Below the pieces are notes generated by a model. That model did not search any database. It was not told the DNA's origin and saw only the letters and a list, made by a program, of their open reading frames with translations. Shown one piece after another: positions 28,436 to 37,315 of a stretch of DNA of 64,000 nucleotides. The position numbers and the translations under genes were made by a program. Source of the stretch: Ktedonobacterales bacterium (GTDB lineage Bacteria; Chloroflexota; Ktedonobacteria; Ktedonobacterales; JACDGC01). The stretch spans positions 1 to 64,000 of the forward strand of contig JACDGC010000001.1 in the NCBI GenBank assembly GCA_013815535.1, written 5' to 3'. How positions within the stretch are numbered: the stretch's first letter is position 1; every line of letters starts with the position of its first letter.

Positions 28436-31308
28436 TAGCCTGCTCCTTGCGAGCGGGCGGGATGCTGGCCATTGCGCCCCGCGCTGGTGTCCGTTGCTGG
28501 GGAAGCGCGACGGCTCCCTTTGCCCGACCGACGGATGGGGATATCTGACGTGGGGCTGGCCACGCTGACGAGTGCCTCACTGGGAGGGTCTGGCTCGGCT
28601 TCCTCGGGAAGGGGGTGGGCGCGGTGACGTTTCGCTAATTCACTGGGATCGCTGGTGACGAGATGATGTTCCCACTCGGAGCTATCGACATGGAGCGCGA
28701 CATGCGCGTTGCGGGCAAACAACAAGCCCTCCCCTTTATTGCACCCCAGGATGAAGCTCCGTTCCCCCTGGCTCAGGTGGAAGGCCCCCGCGACCGAGGC
28801 GATCGTGCTGGCATCCTGCTTCATCAGGATTTTGATCGAAGCATTGACCAGGACGGTGCGTCCGTGCTCATTCGTGAGGAAATCCTCGACATCCTGGGTG
28901 ATGGTGACGAGTCCCAGGTAATATTTGCGGGCACGGCGTGCCATATCCGATAAGAAGCGGCCCCCTTCGGGGAACTGCATGAGGGACCAGGCTTCGTCGA
29001 TGAACAATTGGCGTGGTTGGCGGGCATGCTCACGGCGCATGCGGGTCCAGACAAAATCGGCGATCATGAAGAGGCCAATGGGACGCAGCTCGGCCTCCAT
29101 CTCGCGAATATTGAAAACGACAAACTTGTTCGCCAGCGCCACATTCGTTGGGGCATTGAAGAGATGGGCCATGCTGCCCGTGACATAGCGTTGCAGACGA
29201 TCCCCCAAATGGAAGTCGTCGGGACCGCACGCTCCGCTGGTGAGGACCGCATACACATCGCTCAGCAAGGGCGCTGGGTGGGCATGGGTCTGCGGATCGG
29301 TATAGATGCCGTGGCGATGGTACGTCTCGAACAGCACCCGTTCGAGGAAGCTCTTCTCGCGTTGGGATAAAGTGGTGGCACGCCCCTGCACATGATCGGC
29401 CAGCAGCAGATCCATCAAGGTGATGAGCGAGAGAATCTTTTCCGCCAGGAGGTCGCCCCGATCCTCTTCGCTGCTGGCGGTGCCGCTCGTATCCTGGAAT
29501 AAATCGAACGGGTTGACATGCTGCGGGGAGCCAGGGCGCAGGTGGATGAGTTGGCCGCCGACGGCGGCGCACAGGCGCCCCCACTCGTTTTCGGGATCGA
29601 TGACACAGATCGCCGTGCCGGTCATGAGGGAGCGTACCGCCTGAATTTTGCAGGCATAGGATTTGCCCGCGCCGGACTTGGCGAACACCACCTGATTGGC
29701 ATTTTCCAATTGGCTGGAGAATGGATCGAGAATGACCAGCCCCCCACTGCCATCGACGCCGTACAGGATGCCGTCGGGCATCGAGAGGTTGGCCGAGGCG
29801 AAGGGGAAAGCGGTGGCGATGGTGCTACTATCGAGCAGGCGGCTCCGATTCCAGCGGTCGCGCGCTTCCGGCAAGCAGGAGCCGAAGGCAATATCCTGCT
29901 CGAAGGTGGCGGGATGGGCGACGAGGAGCATCGCACTGAGGGCCGCCTGCACCTGGGCGAAACGTTCATTGAGGGCCTGTTCGCTGGGTGCGCGTACTAT
30001 CCCATAGATCGCGACCTCGAAGATCTTTTCGTCGCCGTGTTGCAGATGATCGCGTAAGCGTTCGACATCCGCATACGCCAGCATGCGTTCGGGATCAGGC
30101 ATGCGCCCTTGCCGTGTTTCCAATATTTCGGAGGCGCGAAACTCGACCATTTGGCGGGAGAGCCGTTGGATCATGGTGGCGGAATCGCGCGGCCGCAGAT
30201 GGATGGACCATTCCAGCGGAATGTCGAGCGCAATGAGTTGGGCCAGCCAGCCAGGATAGACATAGCGTGGATAGCCCACCACGGCGAACACCCGCGCATA
30301 TTCCCCATCGAGAGTGATATGCTGCGCGCCGATTTCTGCTGCGGCGGGTGCCAGCAAATCAGCGATGGTCAGTAGCGCGGGTGGTTCCGTTTCAGCGGCA
30401 CTGCCGGGTGCGAGTGTCGCGTCACGGGCTGGTGGATCATCGGTCGTGGGCAATTCGCTCGTTGGATCGGTCAGGGGTGGGAGGGGGGTGCGGCGGGTGC
30501 GATGTCGTCGCCAAGCGCGCGGGGCGCGTGCACTGGGCGGGAGTTGCGCCCCGGCAATGGTGGCCGCCGCGAGGGGGTGTTGCGTCGCTTTTTGGGGGGT
30601 CAGGCAGGAATAATACAGATTGACCAGTTCCGTGCCGCGCAGGCGCTGCGCCCCCAGACCGACGCGCCCCAACTGGCGGGCTACTTCGCGCACGCGGAGA
30701 TCGAGTTGTTGGCGCGCCACCGCTTGCCATTGGAGGCCTTGCAGCAGCCGATCCTCGGTCGAACGGGGACGCAGACGCGCGAGGTGCCGCCAGAGGATTT
30801 CCAGGCGGCTCACCCCTGACATCTCCGTGGCCGGGGTCGTCGGAATGACGACATAAAAATGGCGTTCGAGCAACCGGCGCCGGGTGGCAAGACTGCGGAC
30901 AAAGGCGATGTTATCCTGCGTCAGTTCGAGCAGCACCGCGTCCTCGTGGCGACTGGCGGCTTCATGTTCGGCCGCGAGGCGCGTCGCATGTTCACCCAAG
31001 CGGGCGAGATAGGGTTCGAGATCGAGTTTGAGCACGCGCACGAGAATTTGCACGGGGAAGGGGAGCGCATTGAGGAAGCTGAGATAACTGGAGATGATGG
31101 TTTCCTGCTCCTCCGCCGAGCGCAGCATGTAATTGAGGGGCGTGATGGCGAGGACCGCGCAGAATTGGTCGGCCACGCGGGGCAGCGTCGAGTCGCGATC
31201 AGGCGTGCCCAGGCACAGCGTATCGTCGCCGACGAGCGCCCAGGCGCCGACGAATTGCTGCTGGGTACTTCCCAGGCGATGCGGGGGAAAATGGGGGCGT
31301 GTAACCAT
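28435..31308 (-). CDS. VirB4-family T4SS ATPase
   Basis: A 957-residue ATPase of the VirB4/TraE type. The motor shows AKSGAGKSYACK near 545, VIDPENEWGRLC, and the DEAW box in FIDEAWSLMQFPEGG near 770, followed by TITQDVEDFL. The N-terminal half is the VirB4-specific domain with an extra Pro/Thr-rich insertion near 240-320. It powers pilus biogenesis and substrate transfer from the membrane. SD GGAGGC precedes the ATG. The stop overlaps the coupling-protein start. Confidence 0.92.
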   Translation of the reverse strand: MVTRPHFPPHRLGSTQQQFVGAWALVGDDTLCLGTPDRDSTLPRVADQFCAVLAITPLNYMLRSAEEQETIISSYLSFLNALPFPVQILVRVLKLDLEPYLARLGEHATRLAAEHEAASRHEDAVLLELTQDNIAFVRSLATRRRLLERHFYVVIPTTPATEMSGVSRLEILWRHLARLRPRSTEDRLLQGLQWQAVARQQLDLRVREVARQLGRVGLGAQRLRGTELVNLYYSCLTPQKATQHPLAAATIAGAQLPPSARAPRAWRRHRTRRTPLPPLTDPTSELPTTDDPPARDATLAPGSAAETEPPALLTIADLLAPAAAEIGAQHITLDGEYARVFAVVGYPRYVYPGWLAQLIALDIPLEWSIHLRPRDSATMIQRLSRQMVEFRASEILETRQGRMPDPERMLAYADVERLRDHLQHGDEKIFEVAIYGIVRAPSEQALNERFAQVQAALSAMLLVAHPATFEQDIAFGSCLPEARDRWNRSRLLDSSTIATAFPFASANLSMPDGILYGVDGSGGLVILDPFSSQLENANQVVFAKSGAGKSYACKIQAVRSLMTGTAICVIDPENEWGRLCAAVGGQLIHLRPGSPQHVNPFDLFQDTSGTASSEEDRGDLLAEKILSLITLMDLLLADHVQGRATTLSQREKSFLERVLFETYHRHGIYTDPQTHAHPAPLLSDVYAVLTSGACGPDDFHLGDRLQRYVTGSMAHLFNAPTNVALANKFVVFNIREMEAELRPIGLFMIADFVWTRMRREHARQPRQLFIDEAWSLMQFPEGGRFLSDMARRARKYYLGLVTITQDVEDFLTNEHGRTVLVNASIKILMKQDASTIASVAGAFHLSQGERSFILGCNKGEGLLFARNAHVALHVDSSEWEHHLVTSDPSELAKRHRAHPLPEEAEPDPPSEALVSVASPTSDIPIRRSGKGSRRASPATDTSAGRNGQHPARSQGAG

Positions 31309-31790
31309 TAGGAAGCCTCCGGATACTCGCGACCGTGCACACTGTCACGGTAGGTAGGGACGAGGCCACTGAACTGTGGCTCGGGTTCGGTAAGCGGTTC
31401 GTCGCGCGTGAGCGGGTCGGCAAGATTGCTGAGGAGGGTTGTTTCCTCTGGGAGGGGAGCCTGGCGTGGCGTTGGCCGCCAGATGCAGGCTTTGGGGAGG
31501 CCCCGATAGCGCAACAGGGCCATGCTCCAGGTCTCCAACGGACGGTCGGCGGGACGAATGAAGGCCAACGCCATAGACAGGCTGATCGGTACAGCGGCAC
31601 ACGCGAGACGTCCCAGCAGCCCCCAACCGAGGCGTCCTCCGGCGAACGGTCCACTGTGGCCAAGGTGTTGAAAGCACACATAGCCCAGGGCGATCCCGAT
31701 CCCCAGAAACAGGAGTTGGCGTGCGGTGAGGCCAAAGACGATTTTGTCTTCAACCTCCAGCTTGGTCGGGATTTCATGGCGACGGAGCAT
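31308..31790 (-). CDS. PrgI-family (VirB3-like) T4SS protein
   Basis: A 160-residue protein beginning MLRRHEIPTKLEVEDK, followed by two hydrophobic helices (LLFLGIGIALGYVCF and GRLACAAVPISLSMALAF), which is the PrgI layout, then a polar tail. PrgI is the VirB3-like membrane component of Gram-positive T4SS and sits beside VirB4 as here. The start is set where the PrgI-type sequence begins; the longer frame runs through the pilin-like gene. Confidence 0.8.
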   Translation of the reverse strand: MLRRHEIPTKLEVEDKIVFGLTARQLLFLGIGIALGYVCFQHLGHSGPFAGGRLGWGLLGRLACAAVPISLSMALAFIRPADRPLETWSMALLRYRGLPKACIWRPTPRQAPLPEETTLLSNLADPLTRDEPLTEPEPQFSGLVPTYRDSVHGREYPEAS

Positions 31791-31801
31791 AGCAGCTTCT
31801 T

Positions 31802-32092
31802 TCAGGCACCCAATGCGGTCGAAACCAATTGCGCGATGACATTGGCGGTGAGCACGATGCCTAGACCAACGAGGGCGCAAATGATGCAGGTTTTGGCGCG
31901 ATCCAGGGACCGCACGTTGCCGTTGGCGGTCATGTACAAAAAGCCCCCGATGAGCACGAAGAACGTTGCGACAACTAATCCCACGCTGGTCCCAATTGTG
32001 GTCAGGCTGGTGAAGAACGTGGTAATCGCGGTTTTGAAATCTGCCGGGGCCGGGGCCGGGGGCACTACGGCAATGATGAGCTGTGCGAACAT
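31802..32092 (-). CDS. TrbC/VirB2-like pilin subunit
   Basis: A 96-residue protein starting MFAQLIIAVV, with AAAGGAG just upstream. Two hydrophobic helices (VGLVVATFFVLIGGFLYM and CALVGLGIVLTANVIAQLV) are split by a short polar loop (TANGNVRSLDRAKT), as in VirB2/T4SS pilins. A short N-terminal leader may be processed. It is between the CHAP hydrolase and PrgI genes in the transfer operon. Confidence 0.78.
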   Translation of the reverse strand: MFAQLIIAVVPPAPAPADFKTAITTFFTSLTTIGTSVGLVVATFFVLIGGFLYMTANGNVRSLDRAKTCIICALVGLGIVLTANVIAQLVSTALGA

Positions 32093-32130
32093 GTGGGAAC
32101 TCCTTTGGCGGTTGGGAGGACAGTGCCTGA

Positions 32131-33543
32131 TTAGCACGTTGCCCCTTGGTTGTCATAGCGAGTGAGGTTCAGGGTGGGGTCGCTCAGGAGGTTCGTGAGG
32201 GAATCGCCAGGCACACCATCCGCCGTGTAGTGGCTGAAGTCCCAAGGACTTTGCCCTAACGCGGTGGCTTGCGCGAGTGGCCCTTGTGGCCAGGCGGCGG
32301 CGACGCTGGTGTAGTTCCCCATTTTGGTAAAGATGGTGTGGATCTCCACGCCTTGCTCGGCTGAGTTGGCGTAGGCGAATTGGCCAGGAGAACCCACCTG
32401 GCCGGTGCCGCCAATGGTGGGAAAACCGGGGATAGCGGAACTGTTGCCCCAGTTGTAGCCGGTATACCCTGGCAAGTGCCAGCCTTGTTCAACCCCCCAT
32501 TGGGCTAACAAGACCGACACATACCAAGGATGGGGTAAAGGTCGCTCCCAGGGATAGGGATTAGGCATGCCCTGGCCGGGATTGCTCAGTTCCATCTGCT
32601 GCGCCAGACGAGCGAAGGGGAGCGCCGCACAGATGAAACGGTGAACGGTATTCGCCGTCGGTCGCGATGCCGGTCCCAAATAGCGGATAAAGCCCAATGC
32701 GGTGTAGGCGTCGCCGCCGGGCCAGGGCAAGACGTTCAAGTCCGGTTGCGGAGTAAGGGGCACGCTCGCCGTTGGGGCAAAGGCATTCGCTTGTGCGAAG
32801 GTCACCGAGCCCGCCTGGCCATCGGTTGGCGGGGTAACGGCGAGGACGATGGCGATATGGCCCGGATCATAGGCGCCGGTGGTCGATGCGGCATGGCTCC
32901 AGACGAGCATATCCCCCGGCTGGGGCAATCCGGGACCGATGCCTGGCGTGCCCGGTTGGGGGCTATGGCCGGCGGGAATGGCGACCCACTCCTTCAGCGT
33001 GCGGTAATGGCTCCAAAACGTCACGGCGTCACCTTGGTAAGGCATCGGCAACCCCGCCAGGCCATAGGCCGCGATGACCAGACTGACGCATTGAAAATTG
33101 CCACTGGCCCAGCCGCTCGCGTCACCGGGATAGGTTTTTTGCAAGAAATCGACGACGGCCTGGGGCATCGCTCCCGTGGCATTCCCGGTGGTATAGCATT
33201 TATCGAAATCCGGCGCGCGCAGCGCCGGGTTGGGATCCCAATGGCCCCCACACATCGTGAGATGGGCCGCGATCGTGTGTGCCCACGCGACGACCGAACA
33301 GGCCGGGGTTGGCGCTGGGGGAGGCGTCGCGGCGACCGGTGCTGGCGTGGCTCCTGGCGGGCTGCCGTTGGCGGGTATGGGGGTACATTGCCCCGTGCCG
33401 CCGGTGGCTCCTCCCTGATCACTTCCCCCCCCAGCAAACACCGCGATGGGGATGATGAGGAAAGCGGCACCCAGACAAACGACGAGGGTAATAATGACCA
33501 GGAGGCTCAGGAGGCACCCCCCAGTGGCGTTCTTTGCTGGCAT
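32131..33543 (-). CDS. CHAP-domain cell-wall hydrolase of T4SS (VirB1-like)
   Basis: A 470-residue protein with an N-terminal membrane helix (LLSLLVIITLVVCLGAAFLI), a Pro-rich linker, and a CHAP amidase-type domain: catalytic Cys in GNFQCVSLVIAAYG and His in YDPGHIAIVLAV. The C-terminal 150 residues resemble a glucosaminidase/lysozyme fold (LAQWGVEQGWHLPGYTGYNW). Two-domain hydrolases of this sort open the wall for Gram-positive conjugation. SD AAGGAACG precedes the ATG. Confidence 0.85.
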   Translation of the reverse strand: MPAKNATGGCLLSLLVIITLVVCLGAAFLIIPIAVFAGGGSDQGGATGGTGQCTPIPANGSPPGATPAPVAATPPPAPTPACSVVAWAHTIAAHLTMCGGHWDPNPALRAPDFDKCYTTGNATGAMPQAVVDFLQKTYPGDASGWASGNFQCVSLVIAAYGLAGLPMPYQGDAVTFWSHYRTLKEWVAIPAGHSPQPGTPGIGPGLPQPGDMLVWSHAASTTGAYDPGHIAIVLAVTPPTDGQAGSVTFAQANAFAPTASVPLTPQPDLNVLPWPGGDAYTALGFIRYLGPASRPTANTVHRFICAALPFARLAQQMELSNPGQGMPNPYPWERPLPHPWYVSVLLAQWGVEQGWHLPGYTGYNWGNSSAIPGFPTIGGTGQVGSPGQFAYANSAEQGVEIHTIFTKMGNYTSVAAAWPQGPLAQATALGQSPWDFSHYTADGVPGDSLTNLLSDPTLNLTRYDNQGATC

Positions 33544-33558
33544 ACGCGTTCCTTTTCT

Positions 33559-35100
33559 TTACGTGCTGAGCGGTCCGGCATCATCCGGCAGCGCATAGCC
33601 ACTCCCTTCGATGGTGATGCCCGCGCCGGGACGGGGATCGCTGGATCCAGGGGAGCCGGTGTAACCGGGGTCGTCGTCGAATCCGGATGAGCCTCCGTCA
33701 TCGGTGCCTCCGCCGCCAGGGGAAGACCCTGGGCCTGGCAGATAGCCGCCGAAACCGCCCCCCCCCATACCACCTCCCGATGGTGACGGCAATCCTGGCG
33801 CGCCCGAACTGGTCGTCGAGGAAGGCGCGGCCCCCATCTCGGTCACGGTGGCTCCGCCCCCGCCGCTACCCCCCCCGCCCCCGCCGCCCCCAGCGCCCAT
33901 GGCCATGGCGGGATTGCCCGTGGCCATCGCCACGCCGATCTGCGCGGCGGCGGCCAGGACCCCCACTCCACTGGCCACCCCACCGACGGTGCGAAACAAC
34001 CCGTAGTTGAGCAGAGCCGGCAGGCGAAAGCACAAGTAAAAGGTGGCAATCAGGAGGCAGATTTGCAGGAGTACCGTGTTTGGACCCCACACGCCGTCGT
34101 TGACGGGAATATTCGTGGCGAGGGTCACCCCCATGGAAATGAGGGTGAGTTGCAGCGGTTGCAGAATGAGGGTGGCCGTGGTCAATCCGGCCCACCATTC
34201 GGTGGCCCGCTGCGTCTGCGGCAACGCCCAGCAAATGATGGCCAGCGGGGAGATGACGATCAGCAGATCGAGCAGCGCCAGCCGGACGAAAATCTGCAAG
34301 ATGAGCAGCAGCAGCATGATCTCGTAACAGACGAGGCCAATGCTCCCAAAGAGGAGAGTCGCGGCGGTATTCGCTCCACTCGGCAGATTGGTCAACTCGG
34401 GCGTGAAGAGGGGGGCGACGCCCACAAAATGCATGAAGAGATTGCTTGCCCCAACGAGTTGGTCGAGCATCCAGAGGCTCAGGTTGGCTCCGAGTGCGCT
34501 GATGGCGAAGCGCGGGAAGAACTCAGCGATGTCGTGGTAGGAGAGGCCCAGAGCTGGGCGCACCATGAGATTGATGCCAGCCACGATCACAATGAGGACC
34601 AGGGCGCCATTAGCGATCCACCGCATATCATCGACGAGGGCATGAATGGCGTCATTCCCCGTGGTCACGCTGGTGGGGGTGTCAAACAGGATGTCATGCG
34701 AGAGAAAGCCTGCATTGAAGCCCTGCAGGAGATTTTCACTCCAGGTCAAAAACCAGTTCGCTCCGCCTACGATGGCGCGCATGAACCAGTAGCAGGGATC
34801 GAAATCGTTGCCCAACAGCGAGAACAGCACGCAATGAGGCAGATCCGTCGTAGGAATCGGATCGGGTGCGGCGGTTTGGCGGGTGGCAGCCCCTTGATAG
34901 GTTGCCCCCTGAGGACCCTTGCTGAGGCTGAATGCCGCAGGAGGGGTGTCGTGGGCGGGTGCTTGCGCCGCGTGTTCGACGGTCAGACCATGGGATGCGA
35001 TGAGGCCCAGTCCCAGCAGGCAGATGCACAGCCAGAGCGCATGGGGATGACGACCGCCCGCCCGATGTGGGGGAGATGTCCGTCGGATGAAGCGTGCCAT
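33559..35100 (-). CDS. TrbL/VirB6-like polytopic membrane protein
   Basis: A 513-residue protein starting MARFIRRTSP, with CAGGAGGTGACC upstream. It has an N-terminal signal or anchor, about six central membrane helices (for example LVLIVIVAGINLMVRPALGL) and a long Gly/Ser/Pro-rich C-terminal tail. This is the TrbL/VirB6 layout that forms the inner-membrane channel. It is the first gene of the transfer operon. The Gly tail (about residues 350-500) is unusual in length. Confidence 0.8.
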   Translation of the reverse strand: MARFIRRTSPPHRAGGRHPHALWLCICLLGLGLIASHGLTVEHAAQAPAHDTPPAAFSLSKGPQGATYQGAATRQTAAPDPIPTTDLPHCVLFSLLGNDFDPCYWFMRAIVGGANWFLTWSENLLQGFNAGFLSHDILFDTPTSVTTGNDAIHALVDDMRWIANGALVLIVIVAGINLMVRPALGLSYHDIAEFFPRFAISALGANLSLWMLDQLVGASNLFMHFVGVAPLFTPELTNLPSGANTAATLLFGSIGLVCYEIMLLLLILQIFVRLALLDLLIVISPLAIICWALPQTQRATEWWAGLTTATLILQPLQLTLISMGVTLATNIPVNDGVWGPNTVLLQICLLIATFYLCFRLPALLNYGLFRTVGGVASGVGVLAAAAQIGVAMATGNPAMAMGAGGGGGGGGSGGGGATVTEMGAAPSSTTSSGAPGLPSPSGGGMGGGGFGGYLPGPGSSPGGGGTDDGGSSGFDDDPGYTGSPGSSDPRPGAGITIEGSGYALPDDAGPLST

Positions 35101-35271
35101 GGTCACCTCCTGGAGCGGAAACCAGTGACAACGTCGACTGGTCACGCTGCTCAATGACCTACCAGGGTCGGGTAAACAGGGAAGGGGGAGCATGATCCTT
35201 CCCTAGCGATCGGCGAGGGGGACATCTCGCTCGAACAGGTGCTGGCACTAGCGTACCTGGAGAAGGCCCCC

Positions 35272-35368
35272 AAAAATGGTTCATGAAGACCCAATTCTTG
35301 GGTCAAACTGGATCAAGGTTTGGATCCAGTTTGACCCAAACCTTGTCCACTTATTCCAAAATCGTGCG
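35272..35368. repeat. 97-bp hairpin repeat, copy B
   Basis: It pairs with copy A (18552-18648). Stem CAAGGTTTGG / CCAAACCTTG (35314-35323 and 35336-35345) encloses ATCCAGTTTGAC, the reverse complement of the copy A loop. GACCCAA-TTC-TTGGGTC at 35288-35304 is an added perfect inverted repeat. It is about 170 bp upstream of the first T4SS gene. Confidence 0.85.
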
Positions 35369-35412
35369 GAGATCCACAGAGGAAAGCAACGGTGGTAGAA
35401 GCGGAAGCATAG

Positions 35413-35452
35413 GCAAGGGCGCTCGGTGGGAGGAAGCACCGAACGCCCTTGC
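35413..35452. terminator. Strong GC-rich hairpin
   Basis: Arms 35413-35428 and 35437-35452 pair at 15 of 16 positions around an 8-base loop. The hairpin lies between the 3' end of the winged-helix gene and the T4SS upstream region. No T-run follows on either strand, so it may be a terminator without a U-tract or an RNA structure. Confidence 0.55.
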
Positions 35453-35516
35453 ACAGGTCAAGAACAAGTGATTATGGGAGGAGCAGGAAGAATACCCTCG
35501 CGTGTAGCGACGACGC

Positions 35517-35975
35517 TCATTCTCTGCTAGTGGGGAAGGTTGGCGGGGCGTCATTCCCCAATGGCATGGTGACGGTGATGTAATACCCCACATTTTGGTG
35601 ACCATGGTGGATATGGATCAGGGTGATATATGGGTTAATCAGTTCCTTGAGACGAATGATTTGACGGCCAATGCGGCGTCGCGTTGCGTTATCCAGGTGG
35701 ATAGCTTCGGTAGGGTAGATGCAGGCAGCGGCTTCTTCGACGGTAATGAAGAAGAACGGGGCCAGCTGATCGGACGCGAAGCGATGCAATAAGAGCAACA
35801 TCAGTTGCAATTGGGATGGGGAGAGCGGTTGAAAGGTGCGCTGTCCCGTCACCACGTCTTTGAAGATGACCTGGCGTGGCTCGGCGATGCACTCCACATG
35901 AAAGTCGCCAACTCTGGCGGCGCAGGAAAGCGTGCGCGGTTGGTGCGCTCCCCGTTGAATCCATGTCACCGGCAT
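35517..35975 (-). CDS. Stand-alone OmpR-type winged-helix protein
   Basis: A 152-residue protein. The C-terminal 95 residues show the OmpR-type winged helix: LSPSQLQLMLLLLHRF, the recognition-helix region ATRRRIGRQIIRLKELI, and the wing QNVGYYITV. No receiver domain precedes it. The start at 35975 is chosen because the longer frame runs into iscB. The IscB element lies immediately upstream and may have displaced its native promoter. Confidence 0.6.
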   Translation of the reverse strand: MPVTWIQRGAHQPRTLSCAARVGDFHVECIAEPRQVIFKDVVTGQRTFQPLSPSQLQLMLLLLHRFASDQLAPFFFITVEEAAACIYPTEAIHLDNATRRRIGRQIIRLKELINPYITLIHIHHGHQNVGYYITVTMPLGNDAPPTFPTSRE

Positions 35976-36016
35976 AACAAGCTTCACCCAAAATGCGGCA
36001 CGGATACCCCTGCCTG

Positions 36017-37315
36017 TTAGGCATGAGGAGGAAGCGCCGCCTCCTTTCGAAATGTGTAGCCATACCCATCGTTGCGATGGATGGGGGTACAATAGCGCGC
36101 ATGCACTCCCTCTATCACGCCAAATCCTCCCGTGATCTTGAAATATCCATCCTTCTTGACTGCCACTCGCCCCACATATGTCCCTGCTGGCTTGCCTTTA
36201 GTGACTACTGCACGCACCATATCTCCCGTATGCCACCCTAGGACCGTGCTCGTCCCTTTGGGGCTGCCAATAGGGAAACCATGCTTATTGACTTTGCGCA
36301 TCTGTCGGCTATGCCGCCCCGCCGCCTGTATTAGCAACGGACACACATGTCGCCAGTGGAGGTGCTCAGGTGTACTCTGGCCTATGCAGGAAGCATCCAG
36401 CCAATGGGTCTTAGGAATGGCGCGATTGGTCCGATTCCACTTCGTCCTCCCGCCCGTCCCAGTCTCCACTGGCAATCTCGTTTGCTGCAGGCGCTCATAC
36501 AGCGCCCAACGGGTACTATTGACCGCCGCTGCGTCCTTCAATGGTTTCTTGGCTTCTATCTGTACATCGGGATGTCCATATTCGGCCGCAGTGCAGTCAC
36601 CTTTCTCTTGATTACAGTTGTGGCAGGAAAGGGCAAGGTTGCTGATGCGATTGGAACCGCCGCGACTGCGGGGAGTGATGTGATCGACCTCCCATCGTAT
36701 CGCTTGCACCCCACAATACGCACACCGATATCCCCATTTAAGCAGAAGATATTCCCGCGCTTCCCATCCTGCCAACGTACCTTGCTGGTATTCGATACCA
36801 CTGATATCCGGGCGTTCGATGAGTTGGGTGTCGAAGCGGACTAACTCATATGAGATATTTGTGATAGGAGCATATCGACGCAAACGCTCGACCCACGTCA
36901 CCACATTTTGAATACGACTAAGGAGCGACGGCGGGAGCCATCCTTCCGGGCGTCTCCGATTATCGAAACGAGGTTGGCGATAGCGTGTATGCCGGTGTCG
37001 CCGCCCGCGCCGTTGAGCCTGCCGCGTGTCCAGCGCCTCCTTTACCTGTCGTCCACGATGGGCGAGTTCCGCTGCCCATATCACTTCTCCCGTTGCATCG
37101 TTGACCATCACTATCCCCGTCGTTTGGCTACCCGGATCAATCTTGACCCGCAATGGAGGAGTGACGTACTCAGATGGGGGCTGTTTCAGGATGATCGTAA
37201 AAGGATATCTCCGCAATATCGCTGCCCGCTTCTGCGTAAGAAGCCACCGCGCCCGCGCCGGACGGCATGGACTCAAGGGTATTTTCTCTGGACTGACGAC
37301 CAAGACTCGTTGCAT
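36017..37315 (-). CDS. iscB: IscB RNA-guided nuclease (Cas9-ancestor family)
   Basis: A 432-residue protein with the complete IscB plan. The N-terminal PLMP-type domain (IPLSPCRPARARWLL) precedes RuvC-I with D60 (KIDPGSQTTGIV), an Arg-rich bridge helix at 100-120 (RRGRRHRHTRYRQPRF), RuvC-II with E157 (ISYELVRFD), an HNH domain with H212 (VDHITPRSRGG) and two Cys pairs (CAYCG, CHNC), and RuvC-III with H304/D307 (THWLDAS). All expected catalytic residues are present, so both strand-cutting sites may be active. No TnpA (Y1 transposase) is seen nearby. The start ATG at 37315 follows AAGAAGAAAG. The upstream structured region should be its guide RNA. Confidence 0.93.
   Translation of the reverse strand: MQRVLVVSPEKIPLSPCRPARARWLLTQKRAAILRRYPFTIILKQPPSEYVTPPLRVKIDPGSQTTGIVMVNDATGEVIWAAELAHRGRQVKEALDTRQAQRRGRRHRHTRYRQPRFDNRRRPEGWLPPSLLSRIQNVVTWVERLRRYAPITNISYELVRFDTQLIERPDISGIEYQQGTLAGWEAREYLLLKWGYRCAYCGVQAIRWEVDHITPRSRGGSNRISNLALSCHNCNQEKGDCTAAEYGHPDVQIEAKKPLKDAAAVNSTRWALYERLQQTRLPVETGTGGRTKWNRTNRAIPKTHWLDASCIGQSTPEHLHWRHVCPLLIQAAGRHSRQMRKVNKHGFPIGSPKGTSTVLGWHTGDMVRAVVTKGKPAGTYVGRVAVKKDGYFKITGGFGVIEGVHARYCTPIHRNDGYGYTFRKEAALPPHA
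36018..36027. repeat. 10-bp direct repeat, IscB element left side
   Basis: TAGGCATGAG recurs at 37731-37740. Its first bases include the iscB stop codon. It may be a target-site feature. Confidence 0.6.

Noticed and set aside
32641..33690. Plus-strand 349-codon ORF
   Set aside because: It is Arg/Gly-rich and antisense to the CHAP hydrolase gene; no motif was found.
34063..35157. Plus-strand 364-codon ORF rich in Glu, Gln and His
   Set aside because: It is the antisense shadow of the TrbL-like gene and has no SD.
35413..35452. Rho-independent terminator in the strict sense
   Set aside because: The hairpin is strong but lacks a T-run on either side, so it is kept only as a hairpin of uncertain role.
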